The notes: a model not told the origin generated them from the sequence alone. A stretch of DNA of 64,000 bases from Liopterus haemorrhoidalis (GCA_963971575.1 OZ020618.1:34574731-34638730); one strand, 5' to 3'; counted from the first letter of the stretch, positions 22,104 through 34,334 are shown. A program made the numbers and translations.

Positions 22104-23311
22104 CTATACAATAAAAATTGTTTATAACAAAACAAATTTTATTTATTCTATGCATTTTTAAATTTGATGAATATTAGGGTAGTTACGGGGGGACACCCTA
22201 AAACTAAAATATTGAAATATTTCACTTATCTTCACATCAAAAATGAATGAATTTTTTTTTATTTAACGAAGAAACATTCCTTTCGAAGAAAAAAGAAATT
22301 AAAACAAGTAGAAAATCAAAAAATTAAACGATATTGTTATATTTATAGCCAAAAATCAAACTTTACGTGCATATAACATATATGATAAAAAAAGACTGAC
22401 GTCCCGTTAGCATACGGATAACGCGTAGCCTCTCTATTTACCCCCACCACTACAAATTACGAGACAACCTTATACTTTAATAATCTTGGGCCTGTCACCC
22501 TGCGGATCACCGTCCGTGGACCGGTGTCAACCCTCATTCACCATTCAACAGCGAGCATTCAACAATCAGATCGCTAAGTTTCAAATGTTAACTAACAACC
22601 GGTTGTGCGAGCTGATTCCAGTACGCCACTGTTTATACGTTATCGTTATACCACTTCAAAAACATGGCTACTTTACAAAAAAAAATCAGTATTTAATTAT
22701 GTATAGTTCAAGTTATATTATTTAATAGAAACATATTAACATTTAATACAGTGGTCTCCAAATTACAGCCGGAGGACCAGGTCTGAGCCACGACAGGTTT
22801 ATATCCAGTCTGCATTAGCGTACGCAAGGGGAGGGGGGAATTAGGGGGATAAATCCCCTCCTCAAAATTCTAAAAGAACTAAAATTATAATACCGCATTA
22901 CAAAATTGCGCACCTTTTCGATACGTATAAATTCCGATGTTGTGAAAATCCCCACCATCCGACTTAATTTTTTTTTTTCTGCGTACGCTGCTGCCCGTCT
23001 GCAATTATTTTTGCTCTTCTATCTTTACATATGTATTGGAATAGGCTTTCCAGTAACGTTTTTCCACCGACTCGCTATGTATCACAATTTCATACATGGC
23101 CCTAAGTTTGAAATATTGGTGGCCCCAGGTTTAAATCATAGTTGACTCGCGTCAACGGGACAGACATGTGCGTAGAATTAGATATTAAACGAGTTATTTT
23201 GTTCCGTAATTATTGATAAAGATATTATCGATATGTAAGAACTATTTACTTTGACTGTTTATTATTATGGTGTTGTTCCCATAAAAATGAATATCGAAAA
23301 TTATTGTTATT
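22104..23311. other. Intron sequence with decayed TE ends, no gene
   Basis: At 22752 'cagtggtctccaaatt' resembles a hAT-like terminus without a visible partner. Near 22811 and 22990, AGCGTACGCA and TGCGTACGCT form an inverted pair around a G-rich/T-rich interior, probably another decayed MITE. Small frames at 22486-22725 and 22906-23145 show no domain. Confidence 0.45.
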
Positions 23312-23391
23312 TTATAACCAGCCAAATACTATATTTGTAAAGGGAAATTTATTAATTATTTGTAAAAACACATATGTTGAATTAAATTTAC

Positions 23392-23551
23392 CTGTTTCAT
23401 TTAACTTCATACCAATATCATTCCATATCATTTCAGTGTGTACTTTATTTGAGTAATGAGTATGGTTATAATCATATAACTCGGGGAATTTTTCCACTTC
23501 TTTAACCAGTATTATATTGGATTCACTCACACTCACACATTCTTTATTCAT
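23392..23551 (-). CDS. MADF-BESS domain protein, first coding exon
   Basis: The exon encodes residues 1-53 plus one base. It starts MNKECVSVSESNIILVKEVE and continues through KFPELYDYNHTHYSN to EMIWNDIGMKL. This is the N-terminal half of a MADF domain, with the expected (L/I)-V...PELYD...Y...W pattern. The donor ACAG|GTAAAT leaves phase 1, and the acceptor at 11324 completes the codon as Gly. I chose the ATG at 23551 because MADF domains usually lie close to the N terminus. Two in-frame upstream ATGs (23566, 23608) would add a hydrophobic leader that is unlikely in a nuclear factor. Promoter elements upstream are not distinct. Confidence 0.85.
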
Positions 23552-24149
23552 TATAAATGGATACATGATTATACAGAGCACACTAAACCACAAACAAATT
23601 ACAAGCAATTCAATAATTAGATGTATTCACTCCTTCTGTCATGACAGATGCATGCAGAAAACCAAACCTCATGAAACTGAAATACAGGCTATGCCTTGTA
23701 TAGCGGCTTTTGGCAGTGAACACTCCAACATGGAAGGGAGGGTTGCCAGATACTGCAGACGGTTACAGCCAAACCAGAGACGTATTTCACATTTATAAAA
23801 TATTTTTTTTGAAAATCAAAAGATATATCTCCAAACACCTTCCAATATATTACTGCTAATTGTTAGAGGGGATTATCAAATAAAATTGCATAAAAAAACA
23901 ACTATTTCAAGTGCCTGCAGGGTTATTTGATTGTGGTGCCAAGGCTGCTTGAGAGTAATTTTTTAGTTAGTATTTTGAATTATAACAGTACTGTTTATAC
24001 CTGGGGTCCCAAATCCTATGCCTGCGGCACCGTGGCGCCGCCGTCCCTTTTTTGATAAAATAAGGCGTCTGTTTTAAAGTAATTGCACATTCATTTTCAT
24101 TTTTGAAATCGTAACTTCAGAAAAGAACCGACGGAGTTTAATCTAAAAT
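23552..24149. other. Upstream region of the MADF-BESS gene, no further gene seen
   Basis: This should contain the 5' UTR and promoter of the minus-strand gene. No strong TATA or initiator context stands out. The 93-aa plus frame at 23517-23798 is antisense to exon 1 and its upstream sequence and has no domain. Confidence 0.4.
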
Positions 24150-24522
24150 CAAATTAATGGTGAAAAGAGAATCCGTAAGAACAAAGATATTCGAGAACTG
24201 TACTCAAGGTCAAGTATCACACAAGAACTTAGAAGCAGATGATTACGGTGGATAGGACACACTATGAGGATGAGGGAAAACAGAATGGTTAGGAAGATAA
24301 AGGAAGGAAGATTGAATACCAGTCGACCAGTGGGAAGACCTCGCAAGAGATGGAGAAATCAACTAACCGCAGATCTAACAAATATTGGTATACAGGGTAC
24401 TTGGCAAGCTCTGACAATGAATACATCAAGATGGAAGACTTGTGTGAGTGAGGGCAATAATCAACCTGACTGATAGTGTCCAAAGAAGAAGAAGAAAAAG
24501 AAGAAGAAGAAGAAGAAGAAAA
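24150..24522 (+). pseudogene. LINE 3' fragment with GAA tail
   Basis: The frame at 24264-24473 contains MRMRENRMVRKIKEG and RPVGRPRKRWRNQ. This is the C-terminal motif found after the reverse transcriptase in many insect LINEs, where a G-R-P-R-x-R-W box is common. It is followed directly by a (GAA)n tail at about 24484-24522, consistent with a LINE 3' end. All upstream domains are missing. The clade is not determined. Confidence 0.7.
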
Positions 24523-26889
24523 ATGTTTAATATTATTTCGTATAGCGTAATACCTAGGTTTCAGAGATTTTCAAGTCGCAACTAGCGCTGTTTGACATAA
24601 CCTAACGACCTAACCTACTTTTTACGGAAGCCGAGACCTCTGAAGCCCCATATTCCTGAATATAAATTCAAAGATACAGGTACTCATTTTAAGGGAAGGC
24701 TGACGGGGCCTATGGTTGCAACGGTCAAGTTTTTTTTAAATATTTTGCTCGTATTTGGTATTGATGTAACGATCTTACATTTCCAAAGGGAGTGAGTTCC
24801 ACTACACTGCTATATCCACCATGTTAATTAATTATTAATTATATCAACTATAAATTTGCTTCATTTAGATATTATATTTATATTTCCAAAATTATTATTT
24901 ATACAGATTGGCAATAATTAGTGTACTGTTCTTAAAAGTTAATTACATGTTTATTCAGTATTTTCCAATTTAATTCAAAATTCTAATACATTTTCAATTA
25001 AGTGTCTTACACAGTTTTTTTTTTTTTTTTTTCAAAATTATCTACTACTCTTCTAATAATCCAAAAGCTAAAAACTTGTTAACTTTATTAATATTATACT
25101 CGAAATATTCTGATACATTTTTGAGTAATTTTATTCATTAATTTACATAAAATAGCTATTGTGATGCGAGGTTAAAATTTATATTTCTAATGCAGAGTAC
25201 AAGGATCCAGAGAATTGAAAAATCACTAGTTGCGATGCAGTTTCTGAAATCGTATAATTCCGATCATTAAAAAATAAAATCGATGACTGCAGCCAGGCAA
25301 TCAGGGGCAGAATATGATTATTTTTATATTATTATCTGGTCAGGCGGAAATATTTAGAAAGAAACCAAAATCACTCTCGACAATACACTAGTTTTTTCTC
25401 TACGTAGCGGAAATGTGAGCTATCCGTGAAAATGACAAAAGAGAAATAGATGAATTCGGGACGTATTTTTGATAAAGAATGCTTCAAATTTTATGGAAAG
25501 CGAAATGAACTAAGGCTTCCGTCTTAGACGAAATTAAACTCCAGAACAAATTCTGGCATATCACTCGAAAATCTGAGGATTTATAGAAGATCATATAGTC
25601 CAGGAAAAAGTTGATGGAACGACATCCACTATGAGTAGTACAATGGATATTTTTGATGGAATAATTAAGGACGATGGCGATGCACACGGATTAAATAAAT
25701 TTGTTATTTGTAACAATTTTGTCTGAAACCACTTAATTAAGAGCTTAAGGCTATGAAAGGTACTTAAGTCGTAATACTATTAAGTTTACAAAATGAAGAC
25801 TCAAGGCTTAAGTCCTTGAGTAGGTATTTAAGTAGTTAAGGAAACATGAGTTCAAGTAGGCATATTTCTATTTTGTAATTGTTTTTGTTTACCTTTTATT
25901 TGGTGGCCTTACAAAAGCACATGTTTTATTAAAATTTCAAATAGTGTGCAAAATATATATTTTTTTATTTAAAAAAATATAAATACTTGAGATTTAGTAG
26001 TGAATTTTTAATTGAAATTAGTGGCAAATCCATAAACGCTGTTTAAAAGTCTATTAAAAAGTGTTTTAAAGTCAGTTGTAGCTTAATATGGTTTTAAATA
26101 GTTTTACATTAATGTACCATTTATAACAACACTTGTTAGCTTAGAGGCATTTCCTCCAAATAACAAATTTAAAATAATCCGTACATTTTTTTAAGATTTG
26201 CAATTAATATATAAATAAATGTCTCAAAAACACGCAATTTTTCATCATTGCATACAATTAATTTATATATATTTCCTAGTGCTGCCGACATTTACAAAAA
26301 TAATATATATATATAAAGTATATTGCCTTAATACGGCCCTGTTTTGTCTTTGTCATGCGCTCTGTCATAGATAGCCGGCGTTTGGCAACACTGCATGTCA
26401 CACTGTTGGTAGCATTCCAAGCCAGCGTTCCGAATGTGCGCATGGCAACAGTGCGCTACGATAACTTTTAAATTGATCTATCACGTCAGTCGCCCGTCTG
26501 TCATTTATATTCTGACAACTGGTAGGAGCAGCTTGTTTTAGATAACGAATTCCTTTTATATAAAATGTATTTTCGTTTTTAGTTTTGATATTTCTCAAAC
26601 AACAAAATGTTAATACTGTTTTATTAAAACAAAGAGTCGTATAACTAAATGTTAGAAATAATCTAAGTTAAAGATGATTATAATATAACAATATTAACAA
26701 TAAATTAATAATAGTAGCAGGTTTTTTGCTAATTAAACATTATTAGCTATATTTCATTAGTAAAAATGTTGTAAGTAAATATTTTTGGAAATAATATGGC
26801 GGTAATTTTCCAGGGAATGTATTCAACAAGAAGCAAGTTAATACACATTTTCTTTATTCACATTTAAAATAATATAGTTAGGAGTCTCA
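24523..26889. other. AT-rich intergenic sequence, no gene recognised
   Basis: Both strands were read. No frame longer than 70 aa occurs and none has a recognisable domain. There is a poly-T run near 25015-25032 and a short (TA)n near 26305. Confidence 0.5.
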
Positions 26890-27489
26890 CCCTTTTCGTC
26901 TTTCAAAATCTGGAGATTCGATGTATTAAGATATCAAAATCAGAAATATGCCTTTTTCAGATTTAAAAATTCGGAGATTCTTTTCATATTTCAAAATCCG
27001 ATTCGACTTTTTCATCTTTCAAAATACGGGTAGTCGACATATTAAGATTACAAAATCAGAAAATTTGCTTGTTTCAGGTTTAAATATCCGGAGATTCTTT
27101 TCATCTTTCAAAATTCGGTTCAACCTTTCCATCTTTTAAAATCCTGATATTTAATCTTTTCATCTTTTAAAATCCGAAAAGTCGACCTTATCATCTTTTA
27201 AAATCCTTAGATTTGATCTTTTCAGCTTTTAAAATCCGAAAATTCGACCTTCTCATCTTTCAAAATCCTTAGATTTGATCTTTGCAGCTTTAAAAATTCG
27301 AAAATTCGACCTTCTCATCTTTCAAAATCCTTAAATTTTTGCAGCTTTAAAAATTCGAAAATTCGACCTTCTCATCTTTAAAAATCCTTATATTTGATCT
27401 TTGCAGCTTTTAAAATTCGAAAATTCGACCTCATCTTTCAAAAACCTTGGATTTGATCTTTGCAGCTTTTAAAATTCGAAGATACACTC
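26890..27489. repeat. Tandem satellite, about 60-bp unit made of two related 30-bp halves
   Basis: About ten units of 'catctttcaaaatcc' + 'ttagatttgatctttgcagc' + 'ttttaaaattcgaaaattcg' repeat head to tail. Units are more regular towards the right end. The array stops exactly where the integrase reading frame of the Gypsy relic breaks off. Confidence 0.85.
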
Positions 27490-27494
27490 GTAAA

Positions 27495-27973
27495 TTAAGT
27501 ACCGCCATCAGATATTAATAATATAGGCATTCCATGTCTCGCAAAAATTGATTTTAAACTGGTAATTACATTAGAACTGGTAATTTTGTTCAAAATATTA
27601 ATTTCAACAAAGTTTGAAAAATAGTCTACTACAAGTATGTAATATTTATTATTCAATTCAAATATGTCAACACCAACCTTTTCCCATGGACCATTAGGTA
27701 TTTCATGTGGCATCATAGGTTCCTTTAAATTTTCACGTCTATATTTATTACATACAAACCAATTTTTTATGAATTTTTCTATATCTTTATCTATATTTTC
27801 CAATATAAACACTCTCTGGCCCTATTTTTACATTTTTCAATACCTAAGTGTCCATAGTGTATTCGTTCTAACATTTCATTTTTTAATTTTGTAGGTACAA
27901 CAATTCTTTTATTTTTAAATATAATATCATTTTTTATTGTTAAATCTCCCGCCAACCTTTTATAATATTCCAT
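27495..27973 (-). pseudogene. Gypsy integrase fragment
   Basis: The frame 27791-27973 has the zinc-binding-type HYGHLGIEKCKNRARECLYW segment. The frame 27495-27812 (a different phase) has CNKYRREN, GPWEKVGVDIFEL with the first catalytic Asp, VVDYFSNFVEI, and RHGMPILLISDGGT with the second Asp. The third catalytic residue and C terminus are lost at the satellite junction. A frameshift separates the two halves. Confidence 0.85.
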
Positions 27974-28046
27974 ATCCGGTGAATAGGTTATTGAAAAGTC
28001 CCAGCCAACATTTATACAACTTCTTAATTTTTGTAGTTCTCCGTCT

Positions 28047-29662
28047 TCAGCTGTGAATTTTTGAAATTTTAATACCTGCGAATCGGTGATATTTAAAAAT
28101 CATTAAATCTGACTGGTATTCTAATTCATTATCTATTTCTGCAAAATTATTATTTATTTCGTATGCGCGCGACAATGCGTCTGCTATATATAATTCTTTG
28201 CCTTTTTTAAAACGTAACGTTAGATCATAATTTTGCAAACGTAATAATAAACGTTGAAGACGTAACAGACAATCATTCAGTGGTTTATTAATGATTGACA
28301 AAAGCAGTTTGTGGTCGGTTTCCACAACAAATTTTCGACCATATAAAAATTCTCTAAATCTTACACATCCGAAACAAATGGCTAGCATTTCCTTTTCGAT
28401 TTGCGCATAATGTTTTTGTACCGAAGTAAGTGCGCGGGACGCGTACGCCACTGGTGCGCCTTCTTGTAACAAAACAGCCCCAAGTCCGTCCTTGGAGGCG
28501 TCTACCGACAAAATTACCGGTTTTTGCATGGAATAGTATTGAAGTACGGGGATTGTACTAAAATATTTTTCAAATTTTCAAAACATTTATCATGGCAATC
28601 AAGCCATTGGAAGTGTACGTCTTTTTTAATTAATGATCTTAAAGTCGAACTTTTTTCCGCAAGATTAGGAATAAATTTTGATAGATACGTTAATATACAT
28701 AAAAAACGTTCTATATCTTTTTTATTTACTGGTTTTTGAAAATTAAGAATCGCACTTATTTTTTTAGAATCGGGGCGAATTCCGGAACTACTTAATGCTT
28801 GACCCATATATTGTAATTCAACTGCTCTAAAGACACATTTATTTTTATTTAATTTTATGTTATATTCTATTATTCTATCTAATACTTTCTTTAATCTTTC
28901 GTCGTGCTCTTCTTTAGTAGAACCCCATATTAAAATATCGTCGATGCACGTATCGACACCTTCAATGTCATCAAAAATTTGTTTAACGATTCTGTGACAT
29001 ATTTCAGGTGCGCACGAAATACCGTAAGGCAATCTTAAATATTTGTAACGACCAAACGGAGTACCAAAAGTAGTTAATTTCGAATTAAATTCGTCTAGTT
29101 TAATTTGATAGAAACATTGACTTGCGTCGAGCGTACTAAAAAATTTTGCAACTGATAACTTAGCTGTAATTTGATCAAGAGTAGGTAACTGAAAATGTTC
29201 CCGTTTGATGGCTAAATTTAAATTTTTGGGATCCAAACAAATTCTTAACGAATCGTCTTTTTTGCGAACAACGACTAAAGAATTGACCCGTGCTGTCGGC
29301 TCGGTGACTTTCTCAATTATTTTTAATTTTTCTAATTTATTTAATTCTTCTTTAACTTTATCTTTGATCGCTAGCGGGATTTTTCGCGGAGCATTATCAA
29401 CCGGCCTAATTTTCTCATCGACAGTTATATTACACGGTTCAACTTTTACACAGCCTATTCCTGTAAATATACCAAAATAATTTTTTAAAAAATCTATCTC
29501 GTCGATAGAAAAAACTCTTTTTATTAAATTTAGCTGTTGGCACTTTTCAATACCTAAAACTGGTGGAATATTTTGAACATGCACAATATAAAAATTTATT
29601 AACTGTAAACTATTTCGAAACTGACATCTTAAAGTTATTTTACCTAATGTGTCAAGTGTCAA
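28047..29662 (-). pseudogene. Gypsy reverse transcriptase and RNase H
   Basis: The frame 28514-29662 contains the RT blocks: SLRICLDPKNLNLAIKREHF, FSTLDASQCFYQIKLDE, FGTPFGRYKYLRLPYGIS and the catalytic box as CIDDILIWG (Tyr to Cys in the usual YIDD, Asp pair kept). The frame 28047-28529 carries RNase H: ILSVDASKDGLGAVLLQ, ALTSVQKHYAQIEKEML, ETDHKLL and IADALSRA. The two are joined by a frameshift near 28535. Upstream at about 29795-29663 a protease DTGA motif (KIDTGAQANCIP) is readable with one stop. Confidence 0.88.
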
Positions 29663-29815
29663 ACCCGATTATGAAGTTAATCTTGTATTTGTCACATTTA
29701 ATAAATTTTTATTAATATTTAGTTTCTTAAATACATCTATAGGAATACAGTTAGCCTGTGCTCCTGTATCGATTTTGAAATTAATTAATTAATTATTTAT
29801 TTTTAGTTGACAAGA

Positions 29816-30734
29816 CTAATGCTTTTGCAATTCATTGTTTTCTAAGGAACCAATGAAAACTTTGTTATTATCATTAATTTCACAATCGGAAGTATCACTA
29901 CTACAGTGCGAATTTTCATCAATGTTATGCATAAACTTATTTTGATTCCGGCAAAATTTTGCAAAATGATTGAAACCATTACATTTGTAACACTTTTGCC
30001 TAAAAGCGGGGCACTTAAAATTTGCATGAAAAACACCACATTTACCACACTCACGAAGTTCTTCGTTTGGGCTCGGCTTTCTCCAAGTTTCCTTCGGTTT
30101 GAATCGGCTGAAGTTGGCGGACTTGAACGTCCTCTCTGCGACCTTTGATGACTTCGATAGTCTCTGGCGTGGACAAGAAATTGCATGTAACTGCTGCTTG
30201 GTTGCGGTTATTTCCCGCGATTGTTGTCTGGAAATTTCCATGGCGCATGTTTAGGGCTTTTTCCAAGTCCAAATCACTTTTGCCAAGTAGATTTTCGCGT
30301 AGGTTACCATCGCGAACACTACAAACTAGGCGATCTTTTATTAAACTGTCTATTAGATCACCGAATTCACAATTTTTAGCTTTATTTTTTAGATCGGTAA
30401 CGTATTGATCGATATTTTCGTGTGACTGTTGGTCTCTCACAAAGAATTGATGTCTCACATAGGTTAAGTTTTTTCGCGGTTTAAAATAGTTTTCTAATTT
30501 ATTTAAAAGCGCGTTCACTTTACCTTTTTCAGTTTCACTAAACTCAAAAGTTTGATGAATATCGGAGCACTCTTCTCCGAAATAGTATAAAAGCACGGCA
30601 CACCGCGTTGCTTCCGGCGTTTTATTAATTTCACTAGCAATTATATAATTTTCAAATCGCATACGCCACTTGGTCCAGTTAGCTTCCACGTTCCCTTCAA
30701 GATTAAGAGGGAGTAACGGCGTTTTATCCTTCAT
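29816..30734 (-). pseudogene. Gypsy gag with two zinc knuckles
   Basis: It starts MKDKTPLLPLNLEGN..., followed by NWTKWRMRFENY and a retrotransposon gag-like helical domain (GEECSDIHQTFEF, NYFKPRKNLTYVRHQFF). A frameshift near 30241 moves the reading into the frame that carries the basic linker and two CCHC-type knuckles (CGKCGVFHANFKC and CYKCNGFNHFAKFC). In the element's life cycle this protein would coat the RNA. The frameshift makes this copy defective. Confidence 0.85.
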
Positions 30735-30795
30735 TATTTACTATTTTAAATTAATTATCGTTAATTATTTGATTTTTATTAACCTGACTGCGGCA

Positions 30796-30926
30796 TGTAA
30801 CATGTAATGGGTTACGTATATGATACACATGTATACTGCTTGAAAGTTCTTTATTAACTGGCCATGATGTGGCCTAGGCAGACGAGCCTGCCTAGGTCCG
30901 TACCTTTATCTTGCACATACATTACA
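30796..30926 (-). repeat. Probable short LTR of the Gypsy element
   Basis: On the minus strand it is bounded by TGTAA...TTACA, contains AATAAA (ttaataaagaactt), and is followed after its end by TGCCGCAGTCAGG. That resembles the TGGCGCAGTCGG-type primer site described for some Gypsy elements. Its length is 131 bp. Without a second LTR for comparison the boundaries are inferred. Confidence 0.55.
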
Positions 30927-30945
30927 GAGTCCATATTAAAATAAA

Positions 30946-31943
30946 AAATTGATGTGAAGTGTGAATTTTCACACATTTCAGGGTTTCGCAGGTATTTATT
31001 AACTGCCAAAACAAATTTTATGTCAAAATATTTTTTTATGAATTTTAATTCGAATGCGTAATACCATTTTTTAAGTTTCTAAATATGTGCAGTATTTTTT
31101 TTTATATAGCAAGGTTCATTAAGATTTTGAAAATTGCGCCTATGGCTTTCATTGGTTGCTTAAATCATAAGCCCCGCCCTCTGATACCTTCAAATATAGA
31201 ATTAAATTATAATTTCAACACTTCCTACTGGTTATTAAATTTACGCTTTTAAAAATTAAATGCAACATTTACCAAAATATAACTAGAATTTTGACAAACT
31301 AATTTAAACAAAATAAAAATGCAAAAAAAAAACTGAAAAAATAAAAATTGACGGGATTCGAATACAGTTTCTTACAGTAGTTTCAACTCACTAAGCGACA
31401 ACACTACCACTGTGCTATACAGGATCACTCGTTTACTATGTTAAATAGCGGATTAAATATATTACATATTTTACTTAAAAACACAAAAAATGCGTTATTT
31501 TCCGAAAACATAATCTGATCAAAAATTCCTGTTGTACTATTCCGGTTCACACCAATGTACATTACTGAGAATTTTTTCAGATTTTTAGTTTAAACCATCT
31601 GGGCTACAGGGTGTGGGACAAAATTTTTTTTGCACAATTTTGGCAAAAATCGCCTCAAAATAATTTATTTTGCAAAAATAAAATTTTGATCGTTAATCCA
31701 CGATGAGCATATATTTGTTTATATTTCTAGGGGGATATGTTTTTTAGATGTTTTAGTATTTTTCCTATGTGCGGGTCAAAGAGTTGTATAAGCATGCCAA
31801 ATTTCAACTCTCTAGGTTTAGCCGTTTGGCTACAATTTTTACCGAACAGACAGACAGACAGGCAGACAGACAGACAGACAGACAGACAGACGGCAAAATG
31901 AGGGTATAAGGGTTTTTTGGTCATACCTACAAAACCCTAAAAA
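30946..31943 (-). mobile_element. Helentron/HINE-like element, copy D (complete)
   Basis: It has all hallmarks: 3' hairpin (GTGTGAATTTTCACAC), subterminal repeats, conserved central blocks, and a well-developed (GTCT)n tract (plus-strand cagacagacag, about 31848-31888). The tRNA-like module at 31349-31428 is nearly identical to that of copy E. It inserted about 20 bp outside the Gypsy LTR. Confidence 0.85.
31349..31428 (-). pseudogene. tRNA-like module in copy D
   Basis: On the minus strand: a perfect A box TAGCACAGTGG, a middle region GTTGTCGCTTAGTGAGTTG, and a B-box-like TATTCGAATCC, then T-rich sequence. It differs from the module of copy E at only a few positions but is unlike those of A, B, C and F. 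Confidence 0.65.
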
Positions 31944-32744
31944 TGGGGGTGTATGTATAAGCACATGTTAGTCAGTTGTTAAAATAAATGTAATAAAAAT
32001 ATATTTGTTTTTTATTTTAAAATATTTGAATCCTAATGTGCTTATAATATATTCGACAAAGATTGTTCTAAATATTAAGTATAATCTATCTCATTTTGTA
32101 ATACGAATCTAGATCTGTTTACTTTGGTGACTGTTGTGGTGTCAATAGACTTCTAGGAAAACTTGTAAATCTGGCTTTTAAATGTTTGGTTAAGTTTTAT
32201 TATATCGAGGTTATATTCACTCAAAAACTATATACGTCAGATAACAAACTAACATGTCAAAATTCCGATTGACATGTCAAAATTGTGATAGACATGTCAA
32301 ACATTTTGAAAGGTGCCACTTCATAGAAAATGAAATTTCCCTCTTAGTTTCGTATTACAAAATGAGACAGATAATATTTAATTTTATACCGATAATATTG
32401 ATTTTAATTTTAAGTTATAAGTCCAATAAAAGTATCATGTTTTCTTTTATTTTCAAATTTTATATTCAAATTTGTGTTTTAAAATTATAATAACAAATTA
32501 TAATACATGTATTTTCTAGATAATTTATTTTCTTATAACTTTGTACAATGTTTTTGGAAAATACATAGAAACTTCAAAATAGAGTATAAATTTTCATAAC
32601 GCTTTGTACAACGCTCCCCACCACTTTAGCTGCGCGAGATTCCCTTTTTATTTTAAACCATCTATAAGATAGGTTCGCAAGAAGACCCAGCTATAGCTAT
32701 ATTCAATGCTCCCCAGTCGGTCATATAAATATATTTAGTAAGCG
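31944..32744. other. No recognisable gene
   Basis: AT-rich. The 78-aa plus frame at 32254-32490 has no domain; its first part is a tandem repeat of the motif 'gacatgtcaaaatt' (near 32253-32302). Confidence 0.5.
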
Positions 32745-33385
32745 TGGTGGTGCAAAAAAATCTTTCAGATTTTTAGATTTACCCCCTGGTTTATAAGGAG
32801 TGGGACAATAGTTTTTTCAGCATATTTTTGGCTAAAATCGTACTAAAATAAAGAAATTTGAAAAAACTACTTTTGTTCCCGAATCTACGCCTGCGTCATT
32901 TCTTTTGATACCACACAATAAGTTTTAAAAACATAATTATTTTTTCAACGACACAAAAAAATCTATATTTTTTGAAATAATAATCTTATCAAAAATTCCC
33001 GTTGAATTATTCTGGTTCCCATCAATGTTCATTAATGATTTTTTTTTTCAGAGTTTAGACCTGTTTTGGATTTAGAGTGGGGGGGCTTTTTCATGCATTT
33101 TTGGCGAAAATTCGATGACAATTTATGATTTGTTTTTTGAATATCTATGCATTGAAAGGCTTCAAGCAATATTTTAAAAAAATATTTATTTTTCTGATGT
33201 ATATATATTTGTTTATATTTTTCCCGCTATGTATTTTTTGAATACTAGTTTTATAGTTTTTCCATATGTCGGTCAAAGAGTTATACAAGCGTGCCAAATT
33301 TCAACTTTTTATGTTCAGCCGTTTGGCCACAATGCGTGACTCATGAGTGACGTTATAAGGGTTTTTTGCTCATATAAGATGTTTC
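32745..33385 (-). repeat. Diverged Helentron-like relic
   Basis: Segments such as 'tttttcagatttttag'-like starts, 'ggtcaaagagttatacaagc', 'gtgccaaatttcaact' and a terminal 'taagggttttttgctcatat' match the family in order, at much lower similarity than copies A-G. No tRNA-like module was recognised. Confidence 0.6.
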
Positions 33386-33659
33386 ATTTTGTAATACGTA
33401 ACTATAGTCATCTCAGCTAAGAATACTTTGTGTAAGAAGATAGGAGCTGTTTGTCCTAGCTTCTGATTGGTTTTTACTTCACCGCTTTTACAGTGTTAAA
33501 AAAAGTTTTTAGTCCGGGTTGACAGATAGTTTTCATCGTGAATATTGTACATCGAAATATATATTATTTATAGGGTATATTTTGTTATTACTTATTTATA
33601 TACTTAGACGTTCGTTTATATCCTTGGAATTGATATTATGACGAATTTAAGTAATTTGT

Positions 33660-34150
33660 TTTTATGTAGCTTTTTTAGGATACAACACTAACAAATCTTT
33701 TTGACGGCCAAATGTTCAGGCAATAGTGAATGTATGCTGGTCCCACTAATGCTCAAGGATACCTCAATCTCACGATAAGTCACATCATCGCATCAATGTT
33801 TTCCGGAACAACAACCGATTTTGGACGACCTTCACGAAATTCGTCCTTAAGAGAACTATGACTACGATTGAAGTCGGTAAACCATTGATAAACAGTAGTC
33901 CTTGATGGTGCTTCATCGCCAAAAGTCGAATTAAGTTCATCGATGCACTGAAAAAAACAATCGCTCGAAAATGTTACGATTTAATTCCATTTTTAGCCGA
34001 GATGATTTATTTCAAGTTACTGTAAACAACACAAATAGCGCTCGTACGTCAAAACGTTCTGAGTACGTACACTGTTAAAAATGTCAAACGTTACGATAGA
34101 ATCGTCAGTTGCCGGATGGCAGCACTCGTTTAGCGCAATCCCGAAATGAA
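33660..34150 (-). pseudogene. mariner transposase N-terminal relic
   Basis: Starting at about 33990 on the minus strand: MELNRNIF, then after a short deletion/frameshift CIDELNSTFGDEAPSRTTVY and FREGRPKSVVVPENIDAM. These are the paired helix-turn-helix region and WVPHEL-preceding linker typical of mariner transposases. Stops and frameshifts follow, and the catalytic domain is absent. It is a different mariner lineage from the split copy at 45390-58607. Confidence 0.8.
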
Positions 34151-34334
34151 AGAGGCAACTCTCGTCTTTGCCCCGTCCATAAACGCCTTCGAAAATAAAA
34201 TAAAGACATCTGTTCCTAAATTAATTAATACTGCACTTTTTTGTACTGGTCTTGCATCTTGTGAACGTTATTTATGGTAGGTATTATGTTATACTAGAGT
34301 CTTGTTGAGGCAATCGCCCCAATTTAGATGTGAT

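Larger units (their letters stand above)
11325..23391 (-). other. Intron of the MADF-BESS gene, 12,067 bp, filled with TEs
   Basis: The donor is ACAG|GTAAAT at the low end of exon 1 (23392/23391) and the acceptor is TTTTTTCAG|G before exon 2. The intron splits the MADF domain in phase 1. It contains at least six MITEs, copies or relics of the Helentron-like family, a DDE transposase relic, a purine-rich LINE fragment and tandem repeats. The insertions sit in both orientations. Confidence 0.82.
27490..30926 (-). mobile_element. Gypsy-type LTR retrotransposon, degraded and 3' truncated
   Basis: On the minus strand the order is LTR, tRNA-primer-like site, gag, protease, reverse transcriptase, RNase H, integrase: the Ty3/Gypsy order. 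The integrase is cut by the satellite array at 27489, and no second LTR was found. Several frameshifts and stops mean this copy cannot make its proteins. No envelope-like frame is present. The short LTR and gag zinc-knuckle style suggest the Mag-like group, which is inference only. Confidence 0.85.

Noticed and set aside
23549..23608. Upstream ATG at 23608 giving a signal-peptide-like leader to the MADF protein
   Set aside because: A secreted MADF-BESS factor is unlikely; the ATG at 23551 places the domain close to the N terminus as usual.
33660..34150. Same mariner as the split copy at 45390-58607
   Set aside because: Peptide motifs (CIDELNSTFGDEAPSRTT) and terminal sequences belong to a different mariner lineage.
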